This document shows, piece after piece, positions 49,734 through 56,688 of a DNA stretch of 64,000 nucleotides. How positions within the stretch are numbered: the first letter of the stretch is position 1; every line of letters begins with the position of its first letter. Both the position numbers and the translations under genes were made by a program. The DNA is from Aldehydirespirator sp965220645 (GTDB taxonomy: Bacteria; Actinomycetota; Acidimicrobiia; Acidimicrobiales; Aldehydirespiratoraceae), in assembly GCA_965220645.1 (NCBI GenBank), contig OZ244836.1:1674001-1738000 (forward strand). Direction: 5' to 3'. Under the pieces are notes generated by a model that ran no database searches, was not told where the DNA came from, and saw only the letters and a list, made by a program, of their open reading frames with translations.

Positions 49734-51269
49734 ATGAACTCGACACCGGCGAACGGGATCACACAGGCCACCGGGTCGACACCGGCGAACGGGATCACAC
49801 AGGCCACCGGGTCGACACCGGCGAACGGGATCACACAGGCCACCGAGTCGACACCGGCGAACGGGATCACACAGGCCACCGAGTCGACACCGGCGAACGG
49901 GATCACACAGGCCACCGAGTCGACACCGGCGAACGGGATCACACAGGCCACCGAGTCGACACCGGCGAACGGGATCACACAGGCCACCGAGTCGACACCG
50001 GCGAACGGGATGGCCGAGCGTGTCCGCGCCTACCTCACCGGGCGGGACGCAGAGGTGCTGGAACTGGCCCGCGACTTGATCCGGACGCCGTCTCCGAACC
50101 CGCCCGGCGACGAGCGGGCCGTGGCCGACCTGGTCACCGAGAGGCTGCTGGAACTCGGTGTCGATGACATCACCCGGGTGGGCTTCGATGAGACCCGCCC
50201 CAACGTGCTGGCCCGGGTGCGAGGCACGGCTCCAGGGCGGACGCTGATCCTGTCGGGACACATCGACACCAAGCCCGCCGGCGACATGGACGCCTGGGAG
50301 ACCGATCCGTGGGATCCTGTGCTGCGCGACGGTGACCTCATCGGCTTGGGGTCGGGAGACATGAAGGCCGCGGTGGCCGGAATGATGTACGCCGCGGCCG
50401 CCCTGAAGCACGCCCAGGAGGCCGGTGGGGGCTTCGCGGGCGAGGTGGTGCTGGTGTTCACCGCCGACGAGGAGGCCGGCGCGCAGTTCGGGTCGAAGTG
50501 GCTGGCCGACAACGGCCATCTGGACGCCCATGCCGCGGTCATCGGCGAACCCAGCGGCATCACAGAGGAATGGCAGTCGGTTCACTTGGTGTCGCGGGGC
50601 GCGGCTCTGTTCAGGATCGCCGTCTTTGGAACTCAGATGCACTCGTCGATCTCGGATCGCCTTCCCGGTGTCAACGCCACCGTCAAGATGGCTCGTCTCA
50701 TCGATCGCATGGACCGCGAGTTCAAGTCGTACCTCACCTACGACGAGCACCCGCTGTGTCCCACCGGCCCCACCGTCAACGTGGGGGTGATGGCCGAGGG
50801 GGGCGTGTTCTACGGCGTCTACCCGGGCAACGCCGAGTTCGCGTGCGACGTTCGGACCCTGCCGGGAATGAACGAGGAGATGATGAGGGCCGACATCGGC
50901 CGGTTCCTAGCCGACGCCATGGCCGACGACCCGGACCTGCGGGCCGAGCTTCGATGGCATCTGATGGTTCCTGCCGTGGAGATCGATGCCGACCATCCGG
51001 TGGTGGCCGCGCTGGTCGAAGCGGCCATTGACGTGTTGGGGACCGAGCCGGATCTCGATGCCTTCCCGGGCGCCACCGACGCGCCGTACTTCCAGCTCGG
51101 CGCCGGGATCCCGACCGTGGCCGCGTTCGGACCGGGGATGCTGCCCAGGGCCCACAGCCCCAACGAGTACATGGATGCCGACGGTGCGGCCCTGTCGGCC
51201 CGCATCTACGCCCTGGCCGCGCTGCACTACCTCGGCGGGGCCGAAGGCTCGGGAGAAGGCGAGACCTAG
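49734..51269 (+). CDS. M20 family metallopeptidase (ArgE/DapE-like) with N-terminal repeat extension
   Basis: 511 residues. Residues 3-92 are seven copies of a 12-residue unit (STPANGITQATE/G) plus STPANG; the enzyme proper begins at Met93 (ATG 50010). Metal ligands: SGHID, GSGDMK, ADEEAG, IGEPSG and C-terminal AHSPNEY. It would hydrolyse an N-acyl amino acid or small peptide. ATG 49734 has GGGAG nine bases upstream; ATG 50010 has no SD except repeat sequence, so translation through the repeats is likely. No signal peptide, so the repeats are not a cell-wall anchor. Its stop shares a base with the RraA-like start. Confidence 0.88.
   Translation: MNSTPANGITQATGSTPANGITQATGSTPANGITQATESTPANGITQATESTPANGITQATESTPANGITQATESTPANGITQATESTPANGMAERVRAYLTGRDAEVLELARDLIRTPSPNPPGDERAVADLVTERLLELGVDDITRVGFDETRPNVLARVRGTAPGRTLILSGHIDTKPAGDMDAWETDPWDPVLRDGDLIGLGSGDMKAAVAGMMYAAAALKHAQEAGGGFAGEVVLVFTADEEAGAQFGSKWLADNGHLDAHAAVIGEPSGITEEWQSVHLVSRGAALFRIAVFGTQMHSSISDRLPGVNATVKMARLIDRMDREFKSYLTYDEHPLCPTGPTVNVGVMAEGGVFYGVYPGNAEFACDVRTLPGMNEEMMRADIGRFLADAMADDPDLRAELRWHLMVPAVEIDADHPVVAALVEAAIDVLGTEPDLDAFPGATDAPYFQLGAGIPTVAAFGPGMLPRAHSPNEYMDADGAALSARIYALAALHYLGGAEGSGEGET
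49740..50011 (+). repeat. 36-bp minisatellite at the 5' end of the M20 peptidase gene
   Basis: Seven perfect-length copies (starts at 49740, 49776, 49812, 49848, 49884, 49920, 49956) and a partial eighth at 49992. The unit begins TCGACACCGGCGAACGGGAT. The first two copies end GGG and the next five GAG, a sign of stepwise expansion. In the last copy GGGATC becomes GGGATG, giving the enzyme's ATG. The unit is a multiple of three, so copy changes keep the frame. Confidence 0.97.
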
Positions 51270-51940
51270 TGATCATCCCGACTTCGGAGCTGTGCGAGCG
51301 ATACCGGCGCATCTGCGTGTCGGTGGTGTGCGACGCCCTTTATGAACTCGGCCTGCCCGAGCGGGTATTGCCCAGCGCGCTTCGGCCCTTGCTGCCCGAC
51401 GTTCGCATGGCCGGAATCGCCTACACCCTGGAGGGCCGGGCCATCCGTCCCGGAGTGGGATGGGACCGCGGCCTGGACCGCATCAAGTCGTACCTGCAGA
51501 TGTTCGACGAGCTGACGCCCGACTCGGTGCTGGTTTCGTCCAATCCGGACAGCGAAGTGGGCCACTTCGGCGAGTTGACCGGCAACTCGGCACAACAGCG
51601 CGGCTGCGTCGGTGTCGTGCTCGACGGCAACCTGCGCGATCTCGACGGCTTGCTGGACATCGGCCTTCAGGTCTTCTACCGGGACCTGTCGCCCCTAAAC
51701 GCCATCGGGCGCTGGGAGATGTCAGCCTCCCAGGTGCCGGTCTCCATCGGAAGCGTGACCGTCGAGCCGGGCGACCTGATCGTCGGCGACCGGGACGGCG
51801 TTCTGGTCGTTGCTGGATCCGAAGCAGAGCGGGTGCTGGAGCAGTCCGAGTCGATCGTGGGATCCGAGGAGCTGGTGCGGGCCGACATGCGGGCCGGCGC
51901 CACTCCGTGGGAGGGCCTCGAACGCCATGGCCACATCTGA
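51269..51940 (+). CDS. RraA-like / 4-hydroxy-4-methyl-2-oxoglutarate aldolase family protein
   Basis: 223 residues. Matches the RraA/HMG-aldolase fold: VSVVCDALYELGL at the N-terminus, GNSAQQRGCVGVVLDGNLRD (phosphate/metal loop) and PGDLIVGDRDGVLVV. The D-G-N-L-R-D segment carries the catalytic Arg and metal Asp in aldolase members. Here it is likely a class II pyruvate-type aldolase or decarboxylase rather than an RNase E regulator. GTG at 51269 overlaps the peptidase stop (TAGTG); its end overlaps the lipoyl gene by 14 bases. Confidence 0.87.
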   Translation: MIIPTSELCERYRRICVSVVCDALYELGLPERVLPSALRPLLPDVRMAGIAYTLEGRAIRPGVGWDRGLDRIKSYLQMFDELTPDSVLVSSNPDSEVGHFGELTGNSAQQRGCVGVVLDGNLRDLDGLLDIGLQVFYRDLSPLNAIGRWEMSASQVPVSIGSVTVEPGDLIVGDRDGVLVVAGSEAERVLEQSESIVGSEELVRADMRAGATPWEGLERHGHI

Positions 51941-52202
51941 GGGAAGGGCTGCGCTCTCGGGGCCCGCCGGGGCCGGCCTAGCGGTACCCCAGATGGGGGT
52001 GGTGGAGCAGGTCCTGGTGGTGGAATGGCTCGTTGCAGACGGCTCGCGGGTAGCCGCGGGCGACCCGGTGGTGGTGATCGACACCGACAAGGCCGAGACC
52101 GAACTGGAGGCCCCCACGTCGGGCCGGCTCCACATCCTGGTAGCGGCCGGCGACGAAGAGGTAGCGGTGGGCACGGTCTTGGCCACCGTCGCTGAAGCGT
52201 GA
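51927..52202 (+). CDS. Free-standing lipoyl/biotinyl-carrier domain protein
   Basis: 91 residues, just one lipoyl-type barrel: VPQMGVVEQVLVVEWLVADGSRV, then VVVIDTDKAETELEAPTSGRL with Lys55 as attachment site, and VGTVLATV. The DTDKAE context is that of lipoylated E2 domains rather than biotin (usually AMKM). There is no peripheral-subunit-binding or acyltransferase domain. ATG 51927 lies inside the RraA-like gene; its stop overlaps the SDR start (GTGA). Likely swings acyl or electron groups for the fused E1 downstream. Confidence 0.88.
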   Translation: MATSEGRAALSGPAGAGLAVPQMGVVEQVLVVEWLVADGSRVAAGDPVVVIDTDKAETELEAPTSGRLHILVAAGDEEVAVGTVLATVAEA

Positions 52203-52960
52203 GCGGGATCTTCTCGCTCGAGGGCCGGGTGGCGGTCGTCACCGGCGCGGCCGGCGGGCTGGGCGCGCCCATCGCCGAGGGGCTGGCCGACGCCGGCGCC
52301 TACGTGGTGTGTGCCGACTCGGCCGAGGAGCCCAACCGGGCGCTGGTCCAGCACCTAGGTCCGGCGCGGTCCGAGGCGGTCACCGTCAACGTGCGCGACG
52401 AGGCGTCACTGCAGGACCTCGCGGCCCGGGCGGCGGCTTCGACGGGGAGCATCGACGTGCTGGTGACCTGCGCCGGGATCGGCGGCCGCGGACCGGCCGC
52501 GGACTACGACGACGCGACCTGGGCCGACGTGATCGACGTGAACCTCACCGGAGCGTTCCGCACGTGCCGTGCCGTGGGGAGCCGCATGATCGCCCAGCCC
52601 CACGGCGGGTCCATTGTCAACATTGCCTCCGTCGTGGGTGCGGTGGGGCTGGCGGGCAGCGTCGGATACCAGGCGTCCAAGGGCGGGGTGATCCAGCTGA
52701 CCCGCACGCTGGCCGTGGAGTGGGCGTCGCACAACGTGAGGGTCAACGCCATCTCGCCCGGACATGTGGCCACGCCTCTGGTTCTCCGCCAGTGGGAGAT
52801 CGAGCCGGAGCTCAAGGACCACTTCGAGAGCCGCACCCCGCTGGGCCGGCTGGCCGAGCCGGCCGACATGGTGGGTGCCGCGGTGTTCCTGGCCTCGCCC
52901 GCGTCAGCGATGGTCACCGGGCAGATCCTCGCCGTCGACGGCGGCTATACGGCGCAATAG
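52199..52960 (+). CDS. Short-chain dehydrogenase/reductase of the lipoyl-E1 operon
   Basis: 253 residues. TGAAGGLG (15-22), CAGIGG in place of NNAG, Ser in NIASVVG, and Tyr-x3-Lys in YQASKGG; C-terminal AVDGGYTAQ. A classical NAD(P) SDR. GTG start overlaps the lipoyl stop as GTGA. 78 bases to the fused E1, bridged by a 21-codon ORF. Could reduce or oxidise the substrate or product of the E1. Confidence 0.9.
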   Translation: MSGIFSLEGRVAVVTGAAGGLGAPIAEGLADAGAYVVCADSAEEPNRALVQHLGPARSEAVTVNVRDEASLQDLAARAAASTGSIDVLVTCAGIGGRGPAADYDDATWADVIDVNLTGAFRTCRAVGSRMIAQPHGGSIVNIASVVGAVGLAGSVGYQASKGGVIQLTRTLAVEWASHNVRVNAISPGHVATPLVLRQWEIEPELKDHFESRTPLGRLAEPADMVGAAVFLASPASAMVTGQILAVDGGYTAQ

Positions 52961-52976
52961 GGGGCTGCTGACGGCG

Positions 52977-53042
52977 ATGACCACTGCATCTGAGGCTCGT
53001 GTCTGCGGAACGGGCGCTGGCAGGCATGGCAGATCGCGATGA
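52977..53042 (+). CDS. Mini-ORF before the fused E1, partial copy of its start
   Basis: 21 codons from ATG 52977, beginning MTTASEARVCG; the E1 begins MITESEALS. 20 of the first 25 bases from GCGATGA match between the two. Its TGA overlaps the E1 ATG (ATGA). GGGGG lies 10-15 bases before it, whereas the E1 ATG has no good SD, so re-initiation may be required. Confidence 0.45.
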   Translation: MTTASEARVCGTGAGRHGRSR

Positions 53043-55120
53043 TCACCGAGTCCGAGGCTCTGTCCCTGCATGCCGACATGGTCATGATCCGGGTCTTCGA
53101 GAGCCGAGTCGAGGAGCTGTTCGCCGCGGGCAGGCTGCCCGGCTTCGTTCACACCTACATCGGCGAAGAGGCCATCGCCGTTGGGGTGTGCTCGCGGCTG
53201 CGGCCCGACGACTACATCACGTCCACCCACCGCGGCCACGGCCACGCGCTGGCCAAGGGAATGGACCCGGCCGAGCTGATGGCCGAGCTCTACGGGCGGG
53301 CCGAGGGCGCCTGCCGAGGTCGGGGAGGCTCGATGCATGTGGCCGACTTCTCGCTGGGCATGCTCGGCGCCAACGGCATCGTCGGCGGTGGTTTCGGGAT
53401 CGCGGCCGGGGCCGCGCTGTCGGCCCGCCACCGCGGCACGGATCAGGTGGCGGTCTGCTTCTTCGGCGACGGCGGGATCAACAAAGGCACGTTCCACGAG
53501 GCCCTCAACTTCGCGTCGGTGCACCGGCTGGGCGTCGTGTACGTATGCGAGAACAACCAGTACGCCCAATTCACCTCCCGAAGCCGCACCACTTCGGTCG
53601 ACGACCTGGCCGTCAGGGCCGTCGCCTACGGCATGGAGGGGGCGACGGTGGACGGCAACGACGTGGCCGCGGTGGTGGCCGCCGCCGCCCGAGCCGTCGA
53701 GCGGGCCCGGTCCGGTGCGGGGCCGACCCTGCTGAACATGGAGACGTACCGCCTCGGGGGCCACTACGTGGGCGACGCCGAGGTGTACCGCGACGCATCC
53801 GAGGTGGACGAGCACCGCCGCCGCGACCCCATCCGGCGCTGGGAAGCGGCCCTGGCCGAACGGGGCTGGCTCGACGACGACGAGAGGGCCGGTGTGTGGG
53901 AGGGCGCCACGGAGGTGATCATCGACGCGGAGCAGCGGGCCGAGGCCGCCGACCCTCCCGACCCCGCCACCGCCCTCGAGGACGTCTTCACGCCCCAGCG
54001 GCCCGCGCCGCCCGACGGCGGCGAGGACCGTGACGAGGCGTGCGGCGGAGGCCTCGTCGCCGTGACGCCGGATCGGCCCGCAGGGAGCCGTGCCGGAGGA
54101 GGCTCGCAAGCGGATGGGGGACCGGCCGGGATCGCCGATGCCGCCGAGACGCGGCGCATGACCTTCGGCCAGGCCACCGTCGATGCCATGGCCTCGGCGA
54201 TGCGGTCCGACGACGGTGTGCTGGTGCTGGGTGAGGACATTTCCTGGGGCGGGAATTTCGGCCAGTTCCGGGGCCTGGTCGACGAGTTCGGTCCCCGGCG
54301 TGTCATCGACATGCCGATCTCGGAGGCGATCATCGTGGCCGTCGCGGTGGGTGCGGCCACCGCCGGGCTTCGTCCGGTGGCGTCGATGAGCTTCGTGGAG
54401 TTCACCCTCGGGGCCATGGACGAGATCGTCAACCAGGCCTCGAAGTTCCGCTACATGTTCGGCGGCCAGGTGTCGGTGCCGCTGGTGCTGCGGGCTTCCG
54501 ACGGCGTGCTTCGCTCGTCGGCTTCCCAGCACTCCTCCAGCCTGGAGGGGCTGTTCACCCACCTGCCCGGCTTGAAGGTGGTGGCCCCCTCGAACCCGGC
54601 CGACGCCAAGGGCCTGCTCCGCACCGCCATAGACGACCCTGACCCGGTCATCTACCTGGAGCACAAGAGGATCACCGCCCAGCGGGGCCCGGTCCCCACC
54701 GGCGATCATCGGGTGCCCTTGGGCTCAGCGGCGGTGGCTCGCCCCGGCGCGGATGTGACCGTGGTGGCCTACTCGGCCATGGCCCTGAACGCACTGGCTG
54801 CGGCGGAGCGGCTGGCCTCCGACGGCATCGACGTCGAGGTGATCGACCTGCGGTCGCTGGTGCCGCTCGACTTCGAGACCGTTGTGGAGTCGGTGGCCCG
54901 CACCCGCCGGGCGGTGGTCGCCCACGAGGCCTGGCGCTTCGGAGGCTTCGGCGCCGAGTTGGCCGCCCAGTTGCATTCCGAGCTCTTCGGTGAGCTGGAA
55001 GCGCCGGTGGCCCGCATCGGCGCGGCCTCAGCACCGATCCCGTTCAGCCCACCGTTGGAGGCCGCGGTGGTACCCGGCGCCGATGCCATAGAGGCGGCAG
55101 TGCGGGCCGTGCTGGGCTAA
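53039..55120 (+). CDS. Fused 2-oxoacid dehydrogenase E1 alpha-beta (thiamine diphosphate)
   Basis: 693 residues. Alpha part (1-320): THRGHGHALAKG, the ThDP motif GDGGINKGTFHEALN (143-157) ending ENNQYAQF (NN 172-173), and RLGGHYVGD. A Gly/Ala/Asp-rich linker (about 325-370) joins the beta part (Met374-693): LVLGEDISWGGNFGQFRGL, ISEAIIVAVAVGAATAGLRPV and the C-terminal VAHEAWRFGGFGAELAAQL. Resembles acetoin or pyruvate dehydrogenase E1. Oxidative decarboxylation with transfer to a lipoyl carrier, here probably the 91-residue protein upstream. No E2 acyltransferase or E3 is in the window. Confidence 0.94.
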   Translation: MITESEALSLHADMVMIRVFESRVEELFAAGRLPGFVHTYIGEEAIAVGVCSRLRPDDYITSTHRGHGHALAKGMDPAELMAELYGRAEGACRGRGGSMHVADFSLGMLGANGIVGGGFGIAAGAALSARHRGTDQVAVCFFGDGGINKGTFHEALNFASVHRLGVVYVCENNQYAQFTSRSRTTSVDDLAVRAVAYGMEGATVDGNDVAAVVAAAARAVERARSGAGPTLLNMETYRLGGHYVGDAEVYRDASEVDEHRRRDPIRRWEAALAERGWLDDDERAGVWEGATEVIIDAEQRAEAADPPDPATALEDVFTPQRPAPPDGGEDRDEACGGGLVAVTPDRPAGSRAGGGSQADGGPAGIADAAETRRMTFGQATVDAMASAMRSDDGVLVLGEDISWGGNFGQFRGLVDEFGPRRVIDMPISEAIIVAVAVGAATAGLRPVASMSFVEFTLGAMDEIVNQASKFRYMFGGQVSVPLVLRASDGVLRSSASQHSSSLEGLFTHLPGLKVVAPSNPADAKGLLRTAIDDPDPVIYLEHKRITAQRGPVPTGDHRVPLGSAAVARPGADVTVVAYSAMALNALAAAERLASDGIDVEVIDLRSLVPLDFETVVESVARTRRAVVAHEAWRFGGFGAELAAQLHSELFGELEAPVARIGAASAPIPFSPPLEAAVVPGADAIEAAVRAVLG

Positions 55121-55149
55121 GAGCGAGCGCGGTTCGACCTCCGCGCCGG

Positions 55150-55199
55150 GATCTCGGGTCGATTCCTGTGTCTACACAACCTAGAACCAACCCGAGATT
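55150..55199. terminator. Bidirectional hairpin between convergent genes
   Basis: ATCTCGGGT (55151-55159) pairs with ACCCGAGAT (55190-55198), extended by a G-U pair, around a 30-base loop that can fold further. Lies between the fused E1 (plus) and the bicupin (minus), where both transcripts must end. No long T-run. Confidence 0.5.
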
Positions 55200-55222
55200 C
55201 TGATTCGGCCGGTGGATGCAGG

Positions 55223-56038
55223 CTAAGGGGCCGCCTCGCGGCTGCCGGCACCGTCGACGACGTCACCGGGGGACGGGTCCCACTGGGTGCTTAGGTCGCC
55301 GAAGCCCCGGTGGAAGGCGAGCACGGTGTCGTCGCAGCGCGATCCAGGTCCGCAGTGCAGGATGCCCGCGGGGCGGAAGAAGTAGGTGCCCGGCCCCGCG
55401 GTGAGCACCTCGTCCTTGTCGGTGGCCTGTTCGCGCAGGGCGATCTCGCCGCTGATTACGAAGAACTCCTCGTGGTGGGGATGGCGGTGCCATTCCCCGT
55501 CGCCGTGATCCCATTCGCGGGCGCCGCCGAGCCAGACGTCGCCGACCGGTCCCCGCCCCAGGTGCTTCATGTGCCGCCCCGGCATCTCGGGAACGGGCAC
55601 CCATTCCCGCTCGGCAGCCCGACCGGGGGTGAGGTCGGCCGGCCGGCCCTGGAAGGTCGGGTCGTACGCGACCGGGGCGGAGGTCATCAACAGGGCGGCG
55701 CCGTCGGCCGTGATCCGCAGCCGGGGGATGGTCCTCCCCTCGGGGATGTGGATGTAGTCCCCGGCCTCGAGGGCATGCGGCCCGGCCTCGAGCGCGCCCT
55801 GGATCACGAACAGTTCAACCTCGGCGCTGAACGCGCCCCGAGTCTCCGGACCCCACCCCTCCCGCAGTCGCACTAGCCGGGTGCTCGATCCTCTCAGGTC
55901 GGTCGACAGGATGCGTGCCTCCAGAGAGCCGTCGATCCCCGGCAGAGTCATGGGCCGGACCGGCAGCGAGGCGTCGTCGATCCCGGCCAGGTGCGTGACC
56001 GTCCTGTCGACCAGTGCCGGGTCCATGCCGCCTGCCAT
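55223..56038 (-). CDS. Bicupin-domain protein
   Basis: 271 residues with two cupin barrels. N-terminal: FSAEVELFVIQGALEAGPHALEAGDYIHIPEG. C-terminal: GDGEWHRHPHHEEFFVISGEIALREQ with PGTYFFRPAGILHCGP. The metal ligands (His-x-His, Glu, His) are present only in the second barrel, as in many bicupin dioxygenase/isomerase-like proteins. Stands 57 bases from the phosphoribosyltransferase gene on the same strand. Function unknown. Confidence 0.8.
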   Translation of the reverse strand: MAGGMDPALVDRTVTHLAGIDDASLPVRPMTLPGIDGSLEARILSTDLRGSSTRLVRLREGWGPETRGAFSAEVELFVIQGALEAGPHALEAGDYIHIPEGRTIPRLRITADGAALLMTSAPVAYDPTFQGRPADLTPGRAAEREWVPVPEMPGRHMKHLGRGPVGDVWLGGAREWDHGDGEWHRHPHHEEFFVISGEIALREQATDKDEVLTAGPGTYFFRPAGILHCGPGSRCDDTVLAFHRGFGDLSTQWDPSPGDVVDGAGSREAAP

Positions 56039-56095
56039 CGCCGTCAGCCCGGGTCCCGGGCGGGTTCGGGGGCGGCAGGCACCGGTTTGCCGCTC

Positions 56096-56608
56096 TCAGG
56101 CGTCGAGCACCTGGTAGCTGGCTTCGGCCAGATCGACCACCGGCGGCAGGGTGGACCAGGGGAAGTTGATCCACAGGTCGGTGCGTCGCCACACGTAGTC
56201 GCACTTGACCAGCGAATGAGACTTCTCGTACAGCACCGCCGAGCGGACCTCGGCTACCTCGTCCAGGCAGTAGTCGCGAACCAGCTTGAGGGTGTGGCCG
56301 GTGTCGGCCACGTCGTCGGCGATCAGGATCTTGGACCGGCGGTGGTCGACCAGGTCGAGTTGCGGGGGGAGCACCACCGGGACCTCGAGGCGCTCGCCGA
56401 CTCCGGTGTAATACTCGCAGTTCATCACGTAGACGTTCTTCACCGATAGCGCGTACCCCAATGACCCGGCGCAGAACAGCCCGCCCCGGGCGATGGCGAG
56501 GATCATGTCGGGCCGGTACCCGTCATCGGCGACCATCTGCGCCAACTCCCGGACGCCGCGCCCGTAGCGGGCCCAGTCCATCTCCTCCCGTGCCGTACTG
56601 TCGCCCAT
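56096..56608 (-). CDS. Phosphoribosyltransferase-fold protein
   Basis: 170 residues. The PRPP-binding motif ILIADDVADTGHTL (94-107) and the N-terminal DMILAIARGGLFCAGSLGYAL are type I PRTase hallmarks. A hood region around VYVMNCEYYTGVGERLEVPV is similar to the archaeal/actinobacterial HGPRTase-like group. Probably purine (xanthine/guanine/hypoxanthine) salvage, which fits the deaminase and xanthine dehydrogenase nearby. Start ATG 56608. Confidence 0.87.
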   Translation of the reverse strand: MGDSTAREEMDWARYGRGVRELAQMVADDGYRPDMILAIARGGLFCAGSLGYALSVKNVYVMNCEYYTGVGERLEVPVVLPPQLDLVDHRRSKILIADDVADTGHTLKLVRDYCLDEVAEVRSAVLYEKSHSLVKCDYVWRRTDLWINFPWSTLPPVVDLAEASYQVLDA

Positions 56609-56688
56609 TCTCAGCCGTCCTCTCTGGTCGTGGCGTGTTCGCTAGTTCCTACTAGCTCGCACTGCCGCCCGGTGGGATGTCCGTGGGC

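Noticed and set aside
49740..50011. CRISPR-like array of eight 36-bp repeats
   Set aside because: Units abut directly with no unique spacers, keep a reading frame and run into the peptidase gene. It is a minisatellite.
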